From Epiperipatus broadwayi (taxonomy: Eukaryota > Onychophora > Udeonychophora > Euonychophora > Peripatidae), in the NCBI GenBank assembly GCA_028023455.1, contig JAQFVV010012395.1, forward strand, positions 6,634,001 through 6,698,000: 64,000 bases of DNA. Reading direction: 5' to 3'. The notes beneath the pieces are model-generated. The model was not told the DNA's origin. It made no database searches and worked only from the letters and a program-made list of their open reading frames with translations. Position numbers and translations under genes: made by a program. Below, one piece after another: positions 26,501-41,500 of the stretch. Positions within the stretch are counted from its first letter, which is position 1, and every line of letters starts with the position of its first letter.

Positions 26501-29500
26501 AAGTTTAATTCTATGATTAATTTCCTCCATTATGTTTCTATCTGTATTAATAATCTGACCTAGGTATTTGTAACTGTTAACTTCTTCTAATTCTTCATAA
26601 TCAATCTTTATTTTCATATTTTGAGCAAATCGATTAAACATTACTTTAGTCTTTTTAACATTTATCTTTAGTCCTACTTTTCTACTTTCATCTGTTAACT
26701 CCTGCAACATTTCCTGCAGCTCTGAAGCATTATTTGCAAAAACAACTACATCATCTGCAAAATCTAAATGACTTAAATACTCTCCATTTACTTTCATTCC
26801 TTTAGTTTCCCATTTTAATCCACAAAATACTTCTTGCAGCACTGCTGTAAAAAGTTTTGGAGATATGGAGCCACCTTGCCTTACACCTTTCTCAATGTTG
26901 ATTTTTCCAGTATCATTATGTAATCTAGTTGTTGCTGTTGCATTTTTATAAATATTCTTTAAAATATGACAATATCCTGGATCTATACCTTGATGATCCA
27001 ATGCTTTAATCACTGAAGAAATGTGTATAGAATCGAATGCCTTTTCATAATCTACAAATCCAAAACATAATGACAACTCATATTCATTTGTCCTTTCTAT
27101 GACTTCTCTCAATACCTGGATATGATCTATTGTACTAAAACCACTTTTAAATCCAGCTTGTTCTCTTGGTTGGTGGAAATCCAAAGTTTTCTGTAGACGA
27201 GTTGTAATTATCTTGGTAAAAATTTTATATAAAACTGATAAAAGGCTGATAGGTCTGTAATTTCTAATATCTTCTTTATCACCTTTTTTAAATATTAATA
27301 TTATTACTGCATTCTTCCAATCTTCCGGTACATCTTTATCATTTAGACATTTGGTATATAACTTTTCTAAAATTGTTTCTATTTCTTCACCTACTTCTTT
27401 TAATATATCAATTATAATTCCATCATTTCCTGGAGCCTTTCCTTTCTTCATACATTTAATTGCATGTCTCACTTCTTCATTTAAAATTCTGGGCAATTCG
27501 GAAGATGTAATAGATATAGGAGGTACTTGTTCTTTATTACTATATAATTCTTGATAAAAATCTTCTACCAATTTCATGATGTCATCTCTCTTTTTAGTAA
27601 TAATTCCATCTTTTTTTCTTATTGCAGATATAAATTTCCTACCAATACCAAAACGTTGTTTAACATTCTTGAGACTTTTATTTTCTTCTACAGCTTTCCT
27701 TGCTATTTCACAGTTATACTTTCTTATATCATTTTCAACTCTTTTCCGTACCATTTTATAAAATTCGAGATATTCAATTCTTTTTAATACATCATTTTGT
27801 ATATCTTCATATTCCTTCTTTTCTTCATAAATTCTCTAGTCTCAGTAGAAATTTTATTAGTCAATTGCTGCTTTTTTCTACCAGCTATCTTTGTTGCAGT
27901 TTTTAAAAGTGTAACAGTTATTTTCATATTAATTTCATTCAAATCTGAATCCTGTTCAAAATCTCCTAACACTTGAAACCTATTTGTAAGTTCTAATTTA
28001 AATGCAGTAGAATGTTTCTGAAGATTAGGAATATCAACTGTAAATATTGTTTTTCTTAATAATTTTTGTCTCTCTAGTTTTACATTAACACGTAACTTAC
28101 ACCTTACTAATCGATGATCACTTCCTGTGTTAAATTTATTAAGAACATTACAATCTTGAAATATGTATTTTCTGTTAGTCAAAATATAATCCAATTTTGC
28201 TGTACATTCATTTGGATGCTTCCATGTCCATTTCCTTTTAACATTTTTCTTAAAAAATGAATTCATAATATAAAGTTTTTCTTTTTCTGCAAACTCCACA
28301 AGTCTATGTCCTCTCTCATTCCTATTACCATAATCAAAATTACCTACAGCAATTTCATCTTTCATTTGTCTACCAATTCTAGCATTAAAGTCTCCCATAA
28401 CAATTTTAAAATGTTGTTTACTCTGATCAAAAGCCTTTTGTACATCCACATAAAAATCTTCTACTACTTCATCACTATCTTTCATAGTCTTGTTTATATT
28501 ATCCTACTAACTGTGTATGAAAGTTTTTTTTCACCATTCTCTTGACATTTCCAAATCATATTAGGCTGTCTTTTTTAAAATCATTTATTAGATCTCTGTC
28601 ATTATTTTTCTTATAATATCTCATTTTTTACTTTATCTAATGTAGTTATACTTTTTAAAAATTTCATTACAGTGTTCAGGAATTTGTCTTCATTTCTTTT
28701 ACATCTTCTCCAGAAAGTATTACACTATATACTGGAGTTTCATTTATCTCCCCCCCCCCTCCATCTGTTTGTTTAAACCGTTTATAATATTACTTCTCTT
28801 ATCCAAAATAGCAATGCTTCTATTACTTTATCTTCTCTACTCTTTTGATTGACTTCTTTATTTCTTCAATCTCCTGTTTTTTAATATCAGATTCTTAATT
28901 CTCTCATTTCTCACTAATAAATGCTTACATTTTTCTTACATTCGTCTTCACCCCCCCCCCTCCATAGACTGTTTTTTTTTTCTAATTTATTAAACTATAA
29001 AGCTTAGATTTGTCTCACCTTTTATCATTACATCTGCATAATATAATATAATTTTCAAATAATTGTATCATTTCTCATTGGAATTTCTCTGCATTTGCAA
29101 TTCTTTTTTTAATTCTGTAGAAATAAAACTAAGTGAAGGGGGAGGGAGGGGAAAAGAGAGGAAAAATGACCCTTTCCCTCACATAGAACACCAGATAAAA
29201 AGAAAACCAAGAATTATACTGTCAATAGCATAGCTACCATTTGGGCTGCCTAAGCTGGCAAGTCTTAGCAGAGTCGTCAGTTGAAGAATAAAAGAGCATC
29301 CCACTGTTAATAAAAGTAGTTTCTGTTAATTGTTAAATTTTTATTTACCATTGTTACACTCACTCAACTTACAACTTTGACACCATCCATCTCAGATAAA
29401 TACAATAATGATTATAACTAATCATTTTCAAAACTAGAGATTATCTCTAGCATAAATATAAACTTTAAACCTCAGTTAAAGATTAATATATCTGATTTTT

Positions 29501-32500
29501 TAATTTTAAACATACACGGAGTTATTCATTTTTCTCTTTCCTTTGTGTAATATCTTTATAGATATATTAAATAACCTCCATACTTCTCCATTCTTTTTAA
29601 ATTCATATACATAAAGATATAATAAAAGACAAATGACCCTCAAGATGCATTTTCTATAGATAAATATATATGGGAGATAATGACCTGGGCCAACTGATTA
29701 GTGCTGGTTCAGCACGAAATGCATCTTGGGGATCATTTGTCTTTTATTATATCTTTATTTATGTGAATTTAAAAAGAATGGGGACGTATGGAGATTGTTT
29801 AATATATCTATAAAGTAGCTTCTGCAGTAAAATTCAATAATACATTTCATTCATTTATATTCTGCTATCCAAAGATAGATGCCATTTCTATAGGGAATGT
29901 GAAATATATATATATATTTTAATAGTCGATAAGAAAATTTGGTTTGCTCATTTCTTAAAGTTATACTTAAAATGATTAAAATTCCACTCAAAATGTGTTT
30001 TTTAAACTCATTCGCCATTTCATATTATATTTAAAGATAAACTACAGTTGCAATCGTCTAATTGGTAGATTTAGCATTGCATAACTATTTTAATATAGTT
30101 TATTGTTTGGCAAACATTTTAAGTAGGCTTTCGAGGTATATGTAATATTCTTTGATGGGCGTTTAAAATACTGATAATAGCTGATATATCATTTTGTGTG
30201 TTATAGAATGTCAGAAATAGACAGAGTAATTATAGGAATAGAAATGATATGAAAATAAATTGGTTGTTGTTTCTTCAGCCTGATGAACGTTTAGTGACAC
30301 GTTTTATAATAAATAATTATTAGCAATCTGTCAGAACCAAAATAAAACCTTTAGCTTGTTATTTCGTACTATGATATCATTTTTAATCATACAAAAATAT
30401 ATCTTAATAATAGATGTTCTGCAAAGCACGAATAAATTGCTAAATAATGTCAATATTTTGATCTAGAAGTTCATCAAAGAACACTATGTACATTCAAAAC
30501 TTATATGAAACTATTTTTTTCCTGCCATCTTTTTTATTCAAGATGCATTTAGCATTGGCAACATCTCTTACATGTATGTTTATCACATGTTAGGTATTTA
30601 CATCTTGATTTACTAATGCCAAACTTACTCTACCCTCAACTTTGACACGATCCGTTCTAGATGAAAAGATTAAAAAGAATATAGAAAAATTTTAGCCTTG
30701 TTATTGTTAGGATTTCATAAACTCGCTTATTAAAAATGCTACCAAATTTATTTTCTAATAAATAGTTGTTGTTTTTTTGCTTAGACATCCGAGAAGAAGG
30801 AGCATTTGTACAAGATTCTTGTAATTGGAGAACTTGGTACCGGTAAGACAAGTATCATTAAGCGTTATGTTCATCAGTTCTTCTCACCTCACTATCGGGC
30901 AACAGTATCCTTTTAAAAATTAAAAACCACAAAGCCTAGAATGTTTTTTGTTGTCGTTGTTATTCCAAATTTACATTTTTATTCCACAACAGAAGCTATT
31001 TGTTGACAACTTATATTAACAAAAGATTAAATTTCTATTAGCAAGTGGTTAGCAATGAAAATAATGTTGACATCTAATTGTGATTCATAGGGTTTAGTTT
31101 AGCAAATGTTTAAAAGCGACAAATTTTGAATTGCAGTATATATATATTAAAAAAAAAAAAACAGCAAATAAGTTATTACAACAAACCAAAAAATGCAAAT
31201 AGAAGAGAGAGAAACAAAATATATGCAATCAATACGAGGGCTAACATATTTATAACGAATATAAGTAAGATCGTTAATGATAATTAGCGTATATATATAT
31301 GCGTGTATATGTGTGTGTGAAATAAAATTAGCAATTACAAAATCTGATAGCATATAGTTTTTTCTCATGTGTCATAGCATCAGCCGGGAAGCGAACCCGC
31401 TAACCCGGGACAACTGCTTGTAAAGCAGCTGTCGCTGACATCTCGACCACCAATGCTTGACTGATAGTTTAACATTAAAATCTTGAAATTTTTGTACTTG
31501 AATACAATATTTATAACAGAAGATTATTTTTATGAGTTCGTCAAATAAATATCATTGGGGCCCAAAATTCAAATGACTGCTTCTGATAGTAAAAGTAAAA
31601 AACAACAACAAAAAAACAACGAACTTTAAGTAGTCTACTGCTGAATAAAGGCCTCTTCAATAGCTCTTTGTAGAGGCTTGCCAGGTAATGAGGGGTTTAG
31701 TGGTTTTCATTTCTTATTTTACTCTCTACCTAAGAATCACTAGATATGAATGTTTCAGCTTAGTACAGCATAAACAAATACAATATCAATTTCTCACAGT
31801 GTTTATATTAGATGATTAGCTAGGCTATTTATGAACTAGTTATTAGGGGGAAAAATCTCAAACCTATAGCAAAATTTTTCAAGTTTACTCAGCCTGGATT
31901 AAAACCTACATTGAGATACAGCATCTCCATTGAACAATAAGGGACTTCAGTGCATTGCATTATTATTTGTTTATTAAGAAAATACTAGTAATCATCACTG
32001 ACTCTTTCAACTTATGCTAATTAGACTGTAGCAATATTTTTATTCTAAAAGGCATTGAGCACCAAATAGAAATAAATTTAAGTAATATTGTTTTTCTATG
32101 TTAACTGCTATTGACAATACTAACATACCTCACGTTATACTACTTGTGATGCATGAGTAATTGATGAATACTAGATGATACTATCAAACCATATTTCAGA
32201 CTGATTTCTAGCCATTGGTCTTTGCACACTTTTTCATTATAGTTACTGTTAATCATGTTCTATTCTTAGTATTTTCATATCAGAGGCTTAAAATATTAAA
32301 CACACTAACATTTTGAATCATAACTATATAGGGGTCACATGAAATCAGTATTCATATATTTCAATATCTTCTCTTTTTTGAAAAAGAATGGTATATGCTA
32401 AAACAAAATAGTGTACCGATTTGTAAAGCTAGCATTTAATTTTCATATACAATGATAATCCTCTGTACATTATTATAAATTGAATGATTGAGTTTTCTGA

Positions 32501-35500
32501 CTTAATGTTGGTTATGAAATAATCCATTCAAAATTATAGGCTGAACTAGTTTTCAATGGTTTGCATTTTTGACAAAATAATAAATATAAAGCAATAACAG
32601 AGATTACATGTTAAGTAAATGAGTGGATGTTAAATGACAAACTATATATTCTAACATTAGTTGCACGATCAGAATGTTTTATAAAGAAAAATTCCTTATT
32701 TTTACATCTTTTGCTATTCACTTCATATAAACAATATCAACCTGCTATAGTTCAACAAGAATATAAACACATAACTTTCCATGTTAGTAAAAAAGTTGAT
32801 GTCGGTGTTTTATTATTTTTTGTTCTATTATACATATACTTTGATCGTTTGTATAGAGAAAAGCAATTGAAGATGTAAAAAGAAGGAAATCATATCATTT
32901 CCATTAAACATTATAGTTTATCACTTAATGTCTACTAGTTTGCTATTAACTGAAAGGAGACTCTTTGATTCCTCTTTGAAATCTTAAAGGATGTGAGAAG
33001 CAAATTTCTAATGTCCACTCTATGCTTTTTTGTTATTGCAGGCTACTTATTAATGTATACAAGCCTTTGTGGTGAGTTTATTTGCTTTTTATTTCTAAGT
33101 TTGAGATCAAGAAACATTATGATCTTGTTTTTCAGTTGCCTAATAGCTTTTAACTGAAATACCAGTTGAGTTTTTGAAAGCAGATTAATCTGTGTATGAA
33201 TAAATATTTTCAATTATGACAGACAAAACAAGACTATGCCAAGGCAACAGTTGGTGACTGAGCACTGATGAGTTATAAGAATTCCCTGTTGTGGTCCCAG
33301 GTGGCCATTCATTGATGACTTTTTATTTAAGCACTTACAAGTGCAGACTACTTTAAAGTGAAAGAAGGTTGTGAGAATTGGAATAAGAACTATTTAATAT
33401 TAAATGGGACTTTGTTGGATTTTGTGAAGATAGAAGAAAAGGCAAAGGCACAATTTATTTAAAAAGTGACATGCATTTTACTATAAAATCACAAATATTG
33501 AAAGCATAAGTGGAGTAAGATTCATTATAAATAAAAACTGGAAAAACAACATTGTGGAGATTGATGGTATATTAGACAGAGTAGTAAGATTAGATATTCA
33601 ATTTAATGTAAGATACTAACTGCAGATAATTCAGGCTCTCAATTTGATGAAGAAACAGAATTTTTATAGAGATGTACAAAAAAGCTTTTGATCAGATCAA
33701 ATGATATTATAAAAATTTCATGAAAAACTTTAATGATAGAATTGGTAAATGTTTGAAAGATGAAAGTGCTATGGATAAATTTGGTTATGGTGATAGAAAT
33801 AAGAGATGTTACAGACTTGTGAAAATTTCAGAAAAAAAACTTTATATTATAAATTCTTTCTTTGATAAAAATGTTAAATGAATATGGATTATCTAAATGA
33901 GGGTACAGCAGAATTGGATTATATTTTGACTAACAAAAAATATGTATTTCAAGACTGTAATATTATCAATAAATTTAATACAGAAAATGTTAATACAGAT
34001 GGAAACATGATGCATGAAATTAATATACAGAGGCAAAATTCTCCATAAGTACTGCCACTGAGTGCAATCTTCTGTGTAAACAGCTTGTGTAATTTATAAA
34101 TAATGGTGATCATGTAATGTTTAGTGGATAAAATTAATCATAGAATTAAATTTGATGGGGTGCTTTTGATAGAAATTAACTTAATATTAAGAAGAAATAT
34201 GCTTATGTGTTTGAAAAGACTTATAATAAATATGTTTTACCAGTTTTTACTTATGGTTCGAAGATATGATTACTTAACAGTAGAGAAATACAAAGAGTTC
34301 AGACTTTTCAATGAAGTATGGAAAGATTTATGTTAGCAATAACAAAACTAAATTTATTGATGAGGAAACAAACAGACGTTACTGCTATTATTGCAAAAAT
34401 TAAGAGACTAATGTGGAGCTGGGCTGGACATATTTCTAGAAGTGATGAATACAAACGAGAGATTATAAAAGATCTAGAAAAAGGCCACATGTGAGATGAA
34501 TGGAAAATAAGGAAGTTTACTGGAATGATATGGAGAAATAGAAGTTAGAGTTTGGAGAAGCTGGATTAAACTTGGAGAGACATTCATCATGCAGTGGATG
34601 AGTTTATTTAGTTATTGATTTGCATTTATTACTTTTGCAGAGCATCAAAAGTTGGTTTAACTTATAACTTTGAAATGATTTTTTTCATAAATATTATTAA
34701 ATTTGAAACATTTAATCAGGCAGTGAAGTGCAATCTTACTTTAATTTAATTACATCACTAGATTAATGACCGTTAATGCAAACATGATCAAGAAGGGTGA
34801 TGCACAATAGATTACTACTGTCTATGTAGATTGCATGTAAATTAAAGTTTTCATTTTCGTAGAATATTTTGTTTTGCTATAAAACCGTTTATGTTCGAAA
34901 TGTTGATAATGTCATTTAGACATATGATTTTATATATCAAATTAAATTGAAGTTGATATCATCAAGATAGCAGAACAAGACTAAAATATATATCTGGATA
35001 ACAAAGTAAAATAAATTACAAACTCACTTCTATAATGCATAACATCTTTTTCTGTGATGAAGGCTGAACCATTATGCAGTAATATATATATATTAATTAA
35101 TACACATATTTCCATTTCCTATTATTAATTTAAGATTTATATTTTTTACCCAAAAATAGCTAAACACCTATGGTACTGATCAATGTTGAACTGATAAATA
35201 GATTAGTTTTACGTTCTAACCTGATTTAAATTCCAGATCATAGACAGGACAGTCTAATCATTTTAATACCTACATCACGAGGCTGAATCAATGCAATAAA
35301 AAAATCATTGCTTTTGTATTAAGGTCTAACTTTTAATTGTTTTTACAACTTGCATAACACTTCAGAAGTCGAAAAGCAACGTAAATCTTTAGTTTACTGT
35401 TGTCAACTTTCAATGCTCGGCTCTTATTACTTTGAAATTATACTGTATAAAATATTAAGGCTGTAACCGTAAGACTATACGCCTTAATATATATTACTTA

Positions 35501-38500
35501 GGTAATGAGTATGCGCTTAACAAATTACTAATTACAACTTTAAAATATAAAATATTGCTAATTATTAAACATAAGTTCTTGATTTCCTTACAATGAATGT
35601 GATTTATGTTGGTTATGAGTTTTAAAAATGTTGAAACTAATAAAATACTTAGATAATTATAATTGCATATAAAATTATTTATAGGATGTGTGAGTAAATT
35701 GATCCTTTATGTAGAAATAAATATAGATTACAGTTATCCGCTAAATAAATATTAATCTGTTACTAATAATCTTTAAAAACTAATAGTAAAAATGTTTCTT
35801 GAGAAATTCATTGAATATGTGACCCTAAGACCATCAATTAAAAATAATATACAAATTGAGAAATCAATTATTTGACTGTTTCTTAGTCCGCAGATCTTAA
35901 ATATCCCTCTCACTATTATTAAACAAGTAGACAATTTTACTGATTTATTTCAAATATTATTAGGGGCAATAAATAAATTCAATATTTTAATTTTAAATCA
36001 ACTGAAATAATTTGCTTTTTAATAAATATTGACATAGCGATATTATCGTTTTTTTAATGTCTTCTCAAGACAGAATTACGTGTCGTGGAAACAGAATAAA
36101 GAAAACCAGTTTATTTATTTAAAGTGTGTTGTGTTTAATTTGTGGCAATTAAAAGAAATTTCAAGGTGATTTCCACATTTAATTTTTATACATAAAGTTT
36201 TTATTTAGATTAAATACTTTAATGAAAGCAAGAAAATATATACATATGCACGAGTTCATTTATATATAAATTTACTCTAAGTCAGCTATTTCTGATCTTT
36301 CAGAGATAAAATAAGATTAGATAAGAATGCGATTCTTAGTTTGATATATAGTGTCTTTCAAATAAATACAAATATTTGTTCTTAGCTTACAATTGACTTT
36401 ATTTAAGCAAATAGTTTTTGCACTAGTTTATATCAATATAGCTGGACAAAGAAGAAGACTGGATTCAAAACTTTAAGACGTTAATACTTTCAGGACATTA
36501 GCTAGATAACTAATACTGTATAAGAATTTTTAAAAATGTCTGATAAAATCACAATTCTTGAAGAAAAACTAATTATCTAAAAAGCTATCAGTAAAGTAAT
36601 TTTGCACTATTATACTGCCACCTACTGTGTAATTTTCATTACACCACTCTCATGCAAGCTAGGGACTGGTTTCTATCCACTTTTAATCCTTATGGAGAGG
36701 TGTAATCATAAGCATATGATCCAAGACATTTGAAAAAGATGATTTCCAAGATGACCCATTTCATGCTAAACCAGCACTCATCAGTTGGCCCAGACTACAA
36801 TATTTTACAAATATCTTTATCATTGTTCAGTATATATGGATAGCAAATTACTATGGTTTAATTGATAAGTGTCAAACTTATTGCCCTCACAATTTTGACA
36901 CAAACCACTTGATGGAAATATATTAATAATTTTTATATATCTGTTCATTAGACTAGAAATTATTCATTTAATGAATAATCTTTCTGAGAGTGGTATAATG
37001 AAAATTACACTAAATATTATTCATTAAGTGGATAGTCTCTAATCTAATGAATGACTAATAAAAAATATTAATCAGTACTGTGCAATGGAAAAAAGGTAAA
37101 GTAAGATGATATATAGTATGAAGACTCGTATATGAAACTATAAAAGAATTAATTGTCTATACTATAGTTTAAATTTACTCTAAGCAGGTAATTCTGGTCT
37201 TTTGAAGTTCACAGGCCTCCTGCTTAAATAAAATTTAAAGAGTTGACACTTTCCACCCCAAAAAGGGAAAGCCATAAGTCTCTGTTTTTTTTTTTTTATA
37301 AATCTTTTAACCTTATTGTTGTTGTATTGAAACAAAATCAATTAATATTGGATAATATAGTGTTATACTAAGCTCATCTTCGAACTGATATTTGCTTTTG
37401 TTTTTACAGTGAGAACTAAAATTCAAACTACAATTAGTGCACTTATGCCTCTAGCAAACGTCTTTTACTCCTTTATATTATTCAAGCTAATAAATTGATG
37501 TTCAAAAAAATTCCAAGATTTTGAATACAAACTAAATTGCTTACATAGTTATCTACATCAAACTCCATTTTAGTTTCTATGTATTTTAGTGGTTTCAGTT
37601 AAATATTATGCAGGTCTCTATTAATCTTTAGATAAAAAATGTGTTCTACTTTTGAATTCTAGTCCTCACTGACAAAGGCACAAGTGAGAAACAAGTCTAA
37701 CAATAGGAATATTATAGCACAGCATCTAATGACTATTGATTTCTTAATCTTACAGTAAATGGTTCTAGAGTGATGACGAGAACTGATTTTAGAAGTATAT
37801 AAAAAAGTCATATAATATTGTTGTTGAATCAAAATACTTATGCATTGTTATGTATCTAATAATAGTTGAATAGAAACTTGTAATTTGTACATTATATCAG
37901 CAATATTTTATCTTCCTGAAAAGTTTATCCATGATCAAAAGTTAAAGATTCTTGGGCTAATTTCTAGAGAAAAGAAAAAGAACAATCACAATCCTATGAC
38001 TTTAGTATGCAAATATTCCATTTGATCTTCTAAGGAATTAAATGTAAATGGATTTGAAACTCAGAGAATAACTATAAAAAACAAAAGAAAATTAGAAACT
38101 GTGTAATTGGAATATATATGAGAAAATCAGAAATGAAACTAGAAAAATAAGAACATTAATCAACAGATGGATATGGAGAGGTGAATAATATATGTTTCTG
38201 TATAAACAATGGATCAGATTAATGAAGTAGAAGATATAAGAGAAATACAGAAAAAAAGTGTAAAAAATGAATACAAGAAATCTAAGAAACTTATTATAGA
38301 ATTGTTGAAATGAGATATGAATGGAATTTAAGCAAGGGAGAACATTGAAAGATGGATGTAATTTAGTCATAAAATATTGAAAGATATTCTGATCCCAAAA
38401 GACTGTGAGCAGATTGTGTGATAAGGTCTTGAATTTTTTGTAGACCTATGTCAGAATGAATGAATTGAAACTTGTGATTTTCAAAATTTTAATATATATA

Positions 38501-41500
38501 TATATATTGATTTTTTATTTATTTATTGAAATGCAAAGCATAACAGACATGGTTAATTTTTTAGATTAGGTTTTCCCCAATCTAAATCAAAATAAATGTG
38601 GATACGATTTAACAAAAACATAAAATTCATCTTGCAATATTGTTGTCAAAATATATGTAATATTTTTTATTAAGTGTTGTTGGAATAACTGTTAGTAATC
38701 ACATTATTGTTTTATTATGATACTTTTTAGAAAAAAGAAACTGTTTGATATTATGGAATTCAATTTTTAGCAGATTATAATATATATACACATAACATTT
38801 TATAAATCAGTTTCAAAGTAAACAAATAATATACAAACCAATATTGTTTGCCTTGTTTTTATCATCATTATCACCAGTTATCTACCAATAGATAGAGTTC
38901 AAATATAGTCTTAGACTCCATTTACCAAATCTCCTCAGATCTTGCTTGATTCTTTAAACATACACAAGTATTCTCTTTCATAAGATCATCAATCAACATT
39001 TTACTCTTTTACTTTAATTTTTCAGAGATTCTCATGTGATATTTTAATTTGCATTAACAGTAATCTATGTAAACATGAACATTAGAAAATATTGCCACCT
39101 AGATTCCCATTAAAATTGACATTTGTGAATGGTAGCACTAGGCTACATATAATATCTCAGTCACCTTGTTGCTCCAATTAGTTCAAACATCCTAAATATT
39201 AAAAACCAAGCCACCCTGTTATAAAGATCTGATACAAGGCATGTTATTACAAGTTTGTAATCTCGGCCATATGCTAAAAGAACTCTCTTAGTATCTTTTT
39301 AATATCAAACCTGTATAACTAAATACATAAGTCAGTTTGGGTTCAAAATCTTGCAGCTTATGTAAATTTTACATTAACTGCAGTAAGCTATATTTTAAAT
39401 ATAAGCTAAAGAAGGCATGGATTTTTAATTTTGATCTCTTAATTTCTTCTATAACACGTCCAGTTCTTGTTTTTTTTAAATTTTCTTAATATTTTTTTTT
39501 ATCATTTCAATTCAATAAATATTTCTGTAATGCTAATCTTATGACTACAATTTATCTTTTTATTTTTCTCCAATATCTCTAAAGCTTTTATTTAATTCTT
39601 CCTTTCTTTATTAAGTGTATAAGTTTCAACACCATATAAATAAAATATTTAACAAACTTTTATCATCCTTATTTTTTTTACAATTGCCTTGGTTATATCT
39701 CATATCTGCTTTATTCTATCTGTCTTTTATAAGTATTTTTTAAAACTTTGTTTATTCTGTTGAATTGTCTCTTTTTTTTTTTAGTATTTGTAATCTGATA
39801 TCTTTTCTTTTGTTTAGCAGAGATGATTTTCTTTTTTAATCTACATGATCACACCATTACTTTTCTAATTTTCCTATTATATTTAAATTTTATTTTAATG
39901 ATCTTGTAAAGGTGTGATATGTTGCAATTTCTCATAAAATTTATTCCCAAAGTTATTTTGTTACTGATTTGATGCCTGAAACTTCTTTTCCTAATAATGA
40001 TGCTTACTACTTCACTTTTTAAAAAAATAAAATTTATCTTTTTTACATAAAGCACTCCATTTTTTATTTGAAAATTCCAGATTTAGATTTTCAATCAACA
40101 TAAACTGATTCTTAAGTAGAGAGCTTTCAAAAACTGATTAAACAATTTCACTGAAATATCTAACAAAGGGATTTTTTTTTTCTAAATAATTTATATAAAT
40201 TTTGATAAATATTTCTGTCAGACAAACAGTAGAAAATCACACCAAAGAGAATCTGAATTCTTAGAGGAGTACAACACCATTCAAAATTATTAAATCAATT
40301 GCCAACGGACTTTCAAAAATTTTTTCTCTAGTTTGACATTATTTTTTGATAATAGATCAAATTCTACTACTCCAACTAAGCTATGGAAAATAATTTTATT
40401 AATAACACAATTTTTATACCAGTTAATGGAACAATTGTTATAGCTTGAAAGAAATAAAAGTTTGTGATTAGATATTACTTGTTAAATGTATTGCTTGTAT
40501 CATAAAAGCTATGTATATTGAGAAGGGGCAGATATATATCCTTTATTCTTTTATACATATCTTTAATCCTTTTTTTTCCTCAGTTTTTTTAATAATTTTG
40601 TATCTATTATTTTTATAGAAGTGAATATCTTTAATATTATTATTGTTATTTTAAACTTGACCATTATTATTAGATAGGAGTCGATTTTGCTTTGAAGGTA
40701 ATCAACTGGGATGCCAATACATTAATACGATTGCAGTTATGGGATATCGCAGGTAGGAATAAAATGTTAAGAATTTGGTTTATTTACATCTTCATATATA
40801 TATTATAATGATCCAGAGAAAAGGGAACTTAACGTAATCTGCACTACAGGGCGCCACTAGGCATTTGAACCTAGAAAATTTATATAGTAGGCAGATATGT
40901 AAGTTCAAAAAAAATTTTTATTGGTTGATTCCGGTCGTTAGCCCATTGTCACTAGCTCAGTGGAACAGCAGAGATTTATATTTTACAATAAATTCTTATC
41001 TAAGAATATTTTAAGAAAAGAATAAAATAAGCCACTGCCAGTAATTAACATACAAACATTTATTTACGCACATATATAAAATTTAACATTATTATTTTTA
41101 ACTTTTATTTTAGATTTTAATTCACATTTTAATTTTTATACTATTATAAGTTCGCACAGATGGATTTATAAGTTTGTTTTATAAATGTTGAGTATAGATC
41201 GGTTACATAGATTACACGGTCAAAAACATTCCAAAGTAAACATAAACGATCAAAATATAAAGTCATTGATGGAAATGCAGAGGGAAATTTATAAGAAACC
41301 CAATGGCATTCATCATAAGATGCTGCAAGACATCCGACATAAATACATCTTAGATACTCACCGTAAGGTATCAGTATTTACTGAATGTCTATACATTTTG
41401 ATCAAATATGAAAATCAAAAACAACCGGTAACGAACCCATGCAAGTGTCTATACCCAACTTAAATTTAATGCATTTTTATTTAGAGTGTCGAGTATGAAT

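Larger units (their letters stand above)
25986..28490 (-). mobile_element. young RTE-type LINE copy E, 5'-truncated
   Basis: The most complete RTE copy: (GAT)n tail (tcatcatcatcattatcatc at 25985-26004), C-terminal domain, reverse transcriptase, connector and the C-terminal half of the AP-endonuclease. Defects are few: a TGA in the C-terminal part (near 26300), a frameshift near 27830, a 9-bp deletion in WSAFNLIL relative to WSAFGRNNLIL of copy C, and motif B mutated to RQGGSISP. The 5' end is lost at about 28490 inside the endonuclease, before GDFNARIG. Near identity to copy C suggests that the family was recently active. Confidence 0.93.

Noticed and set aside
25845-27906. Plus-strand open frames over the RTE copies (e.g. 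25845-26351, 27551-27787, 16875-17195)
   Set aside because: They are antisense shadows of the minus-strand LINE coding sequence.
9799-28960. Poly-G and poly-C runs (9799, 28750, 28951) as G-quadruplex elements
   Set aside because: Single homopolymers without the spaced G-tract pattern; likely slippage or sequencing-prone sites.
2671-31453. tRNA genes (Gly UCC, Val UAC) at the six SINE positions
   Set aside because: Mutated arms, expanded T arm in three, poly(A) tails and target duplications show retroposed copies, not functional tRNA genes.
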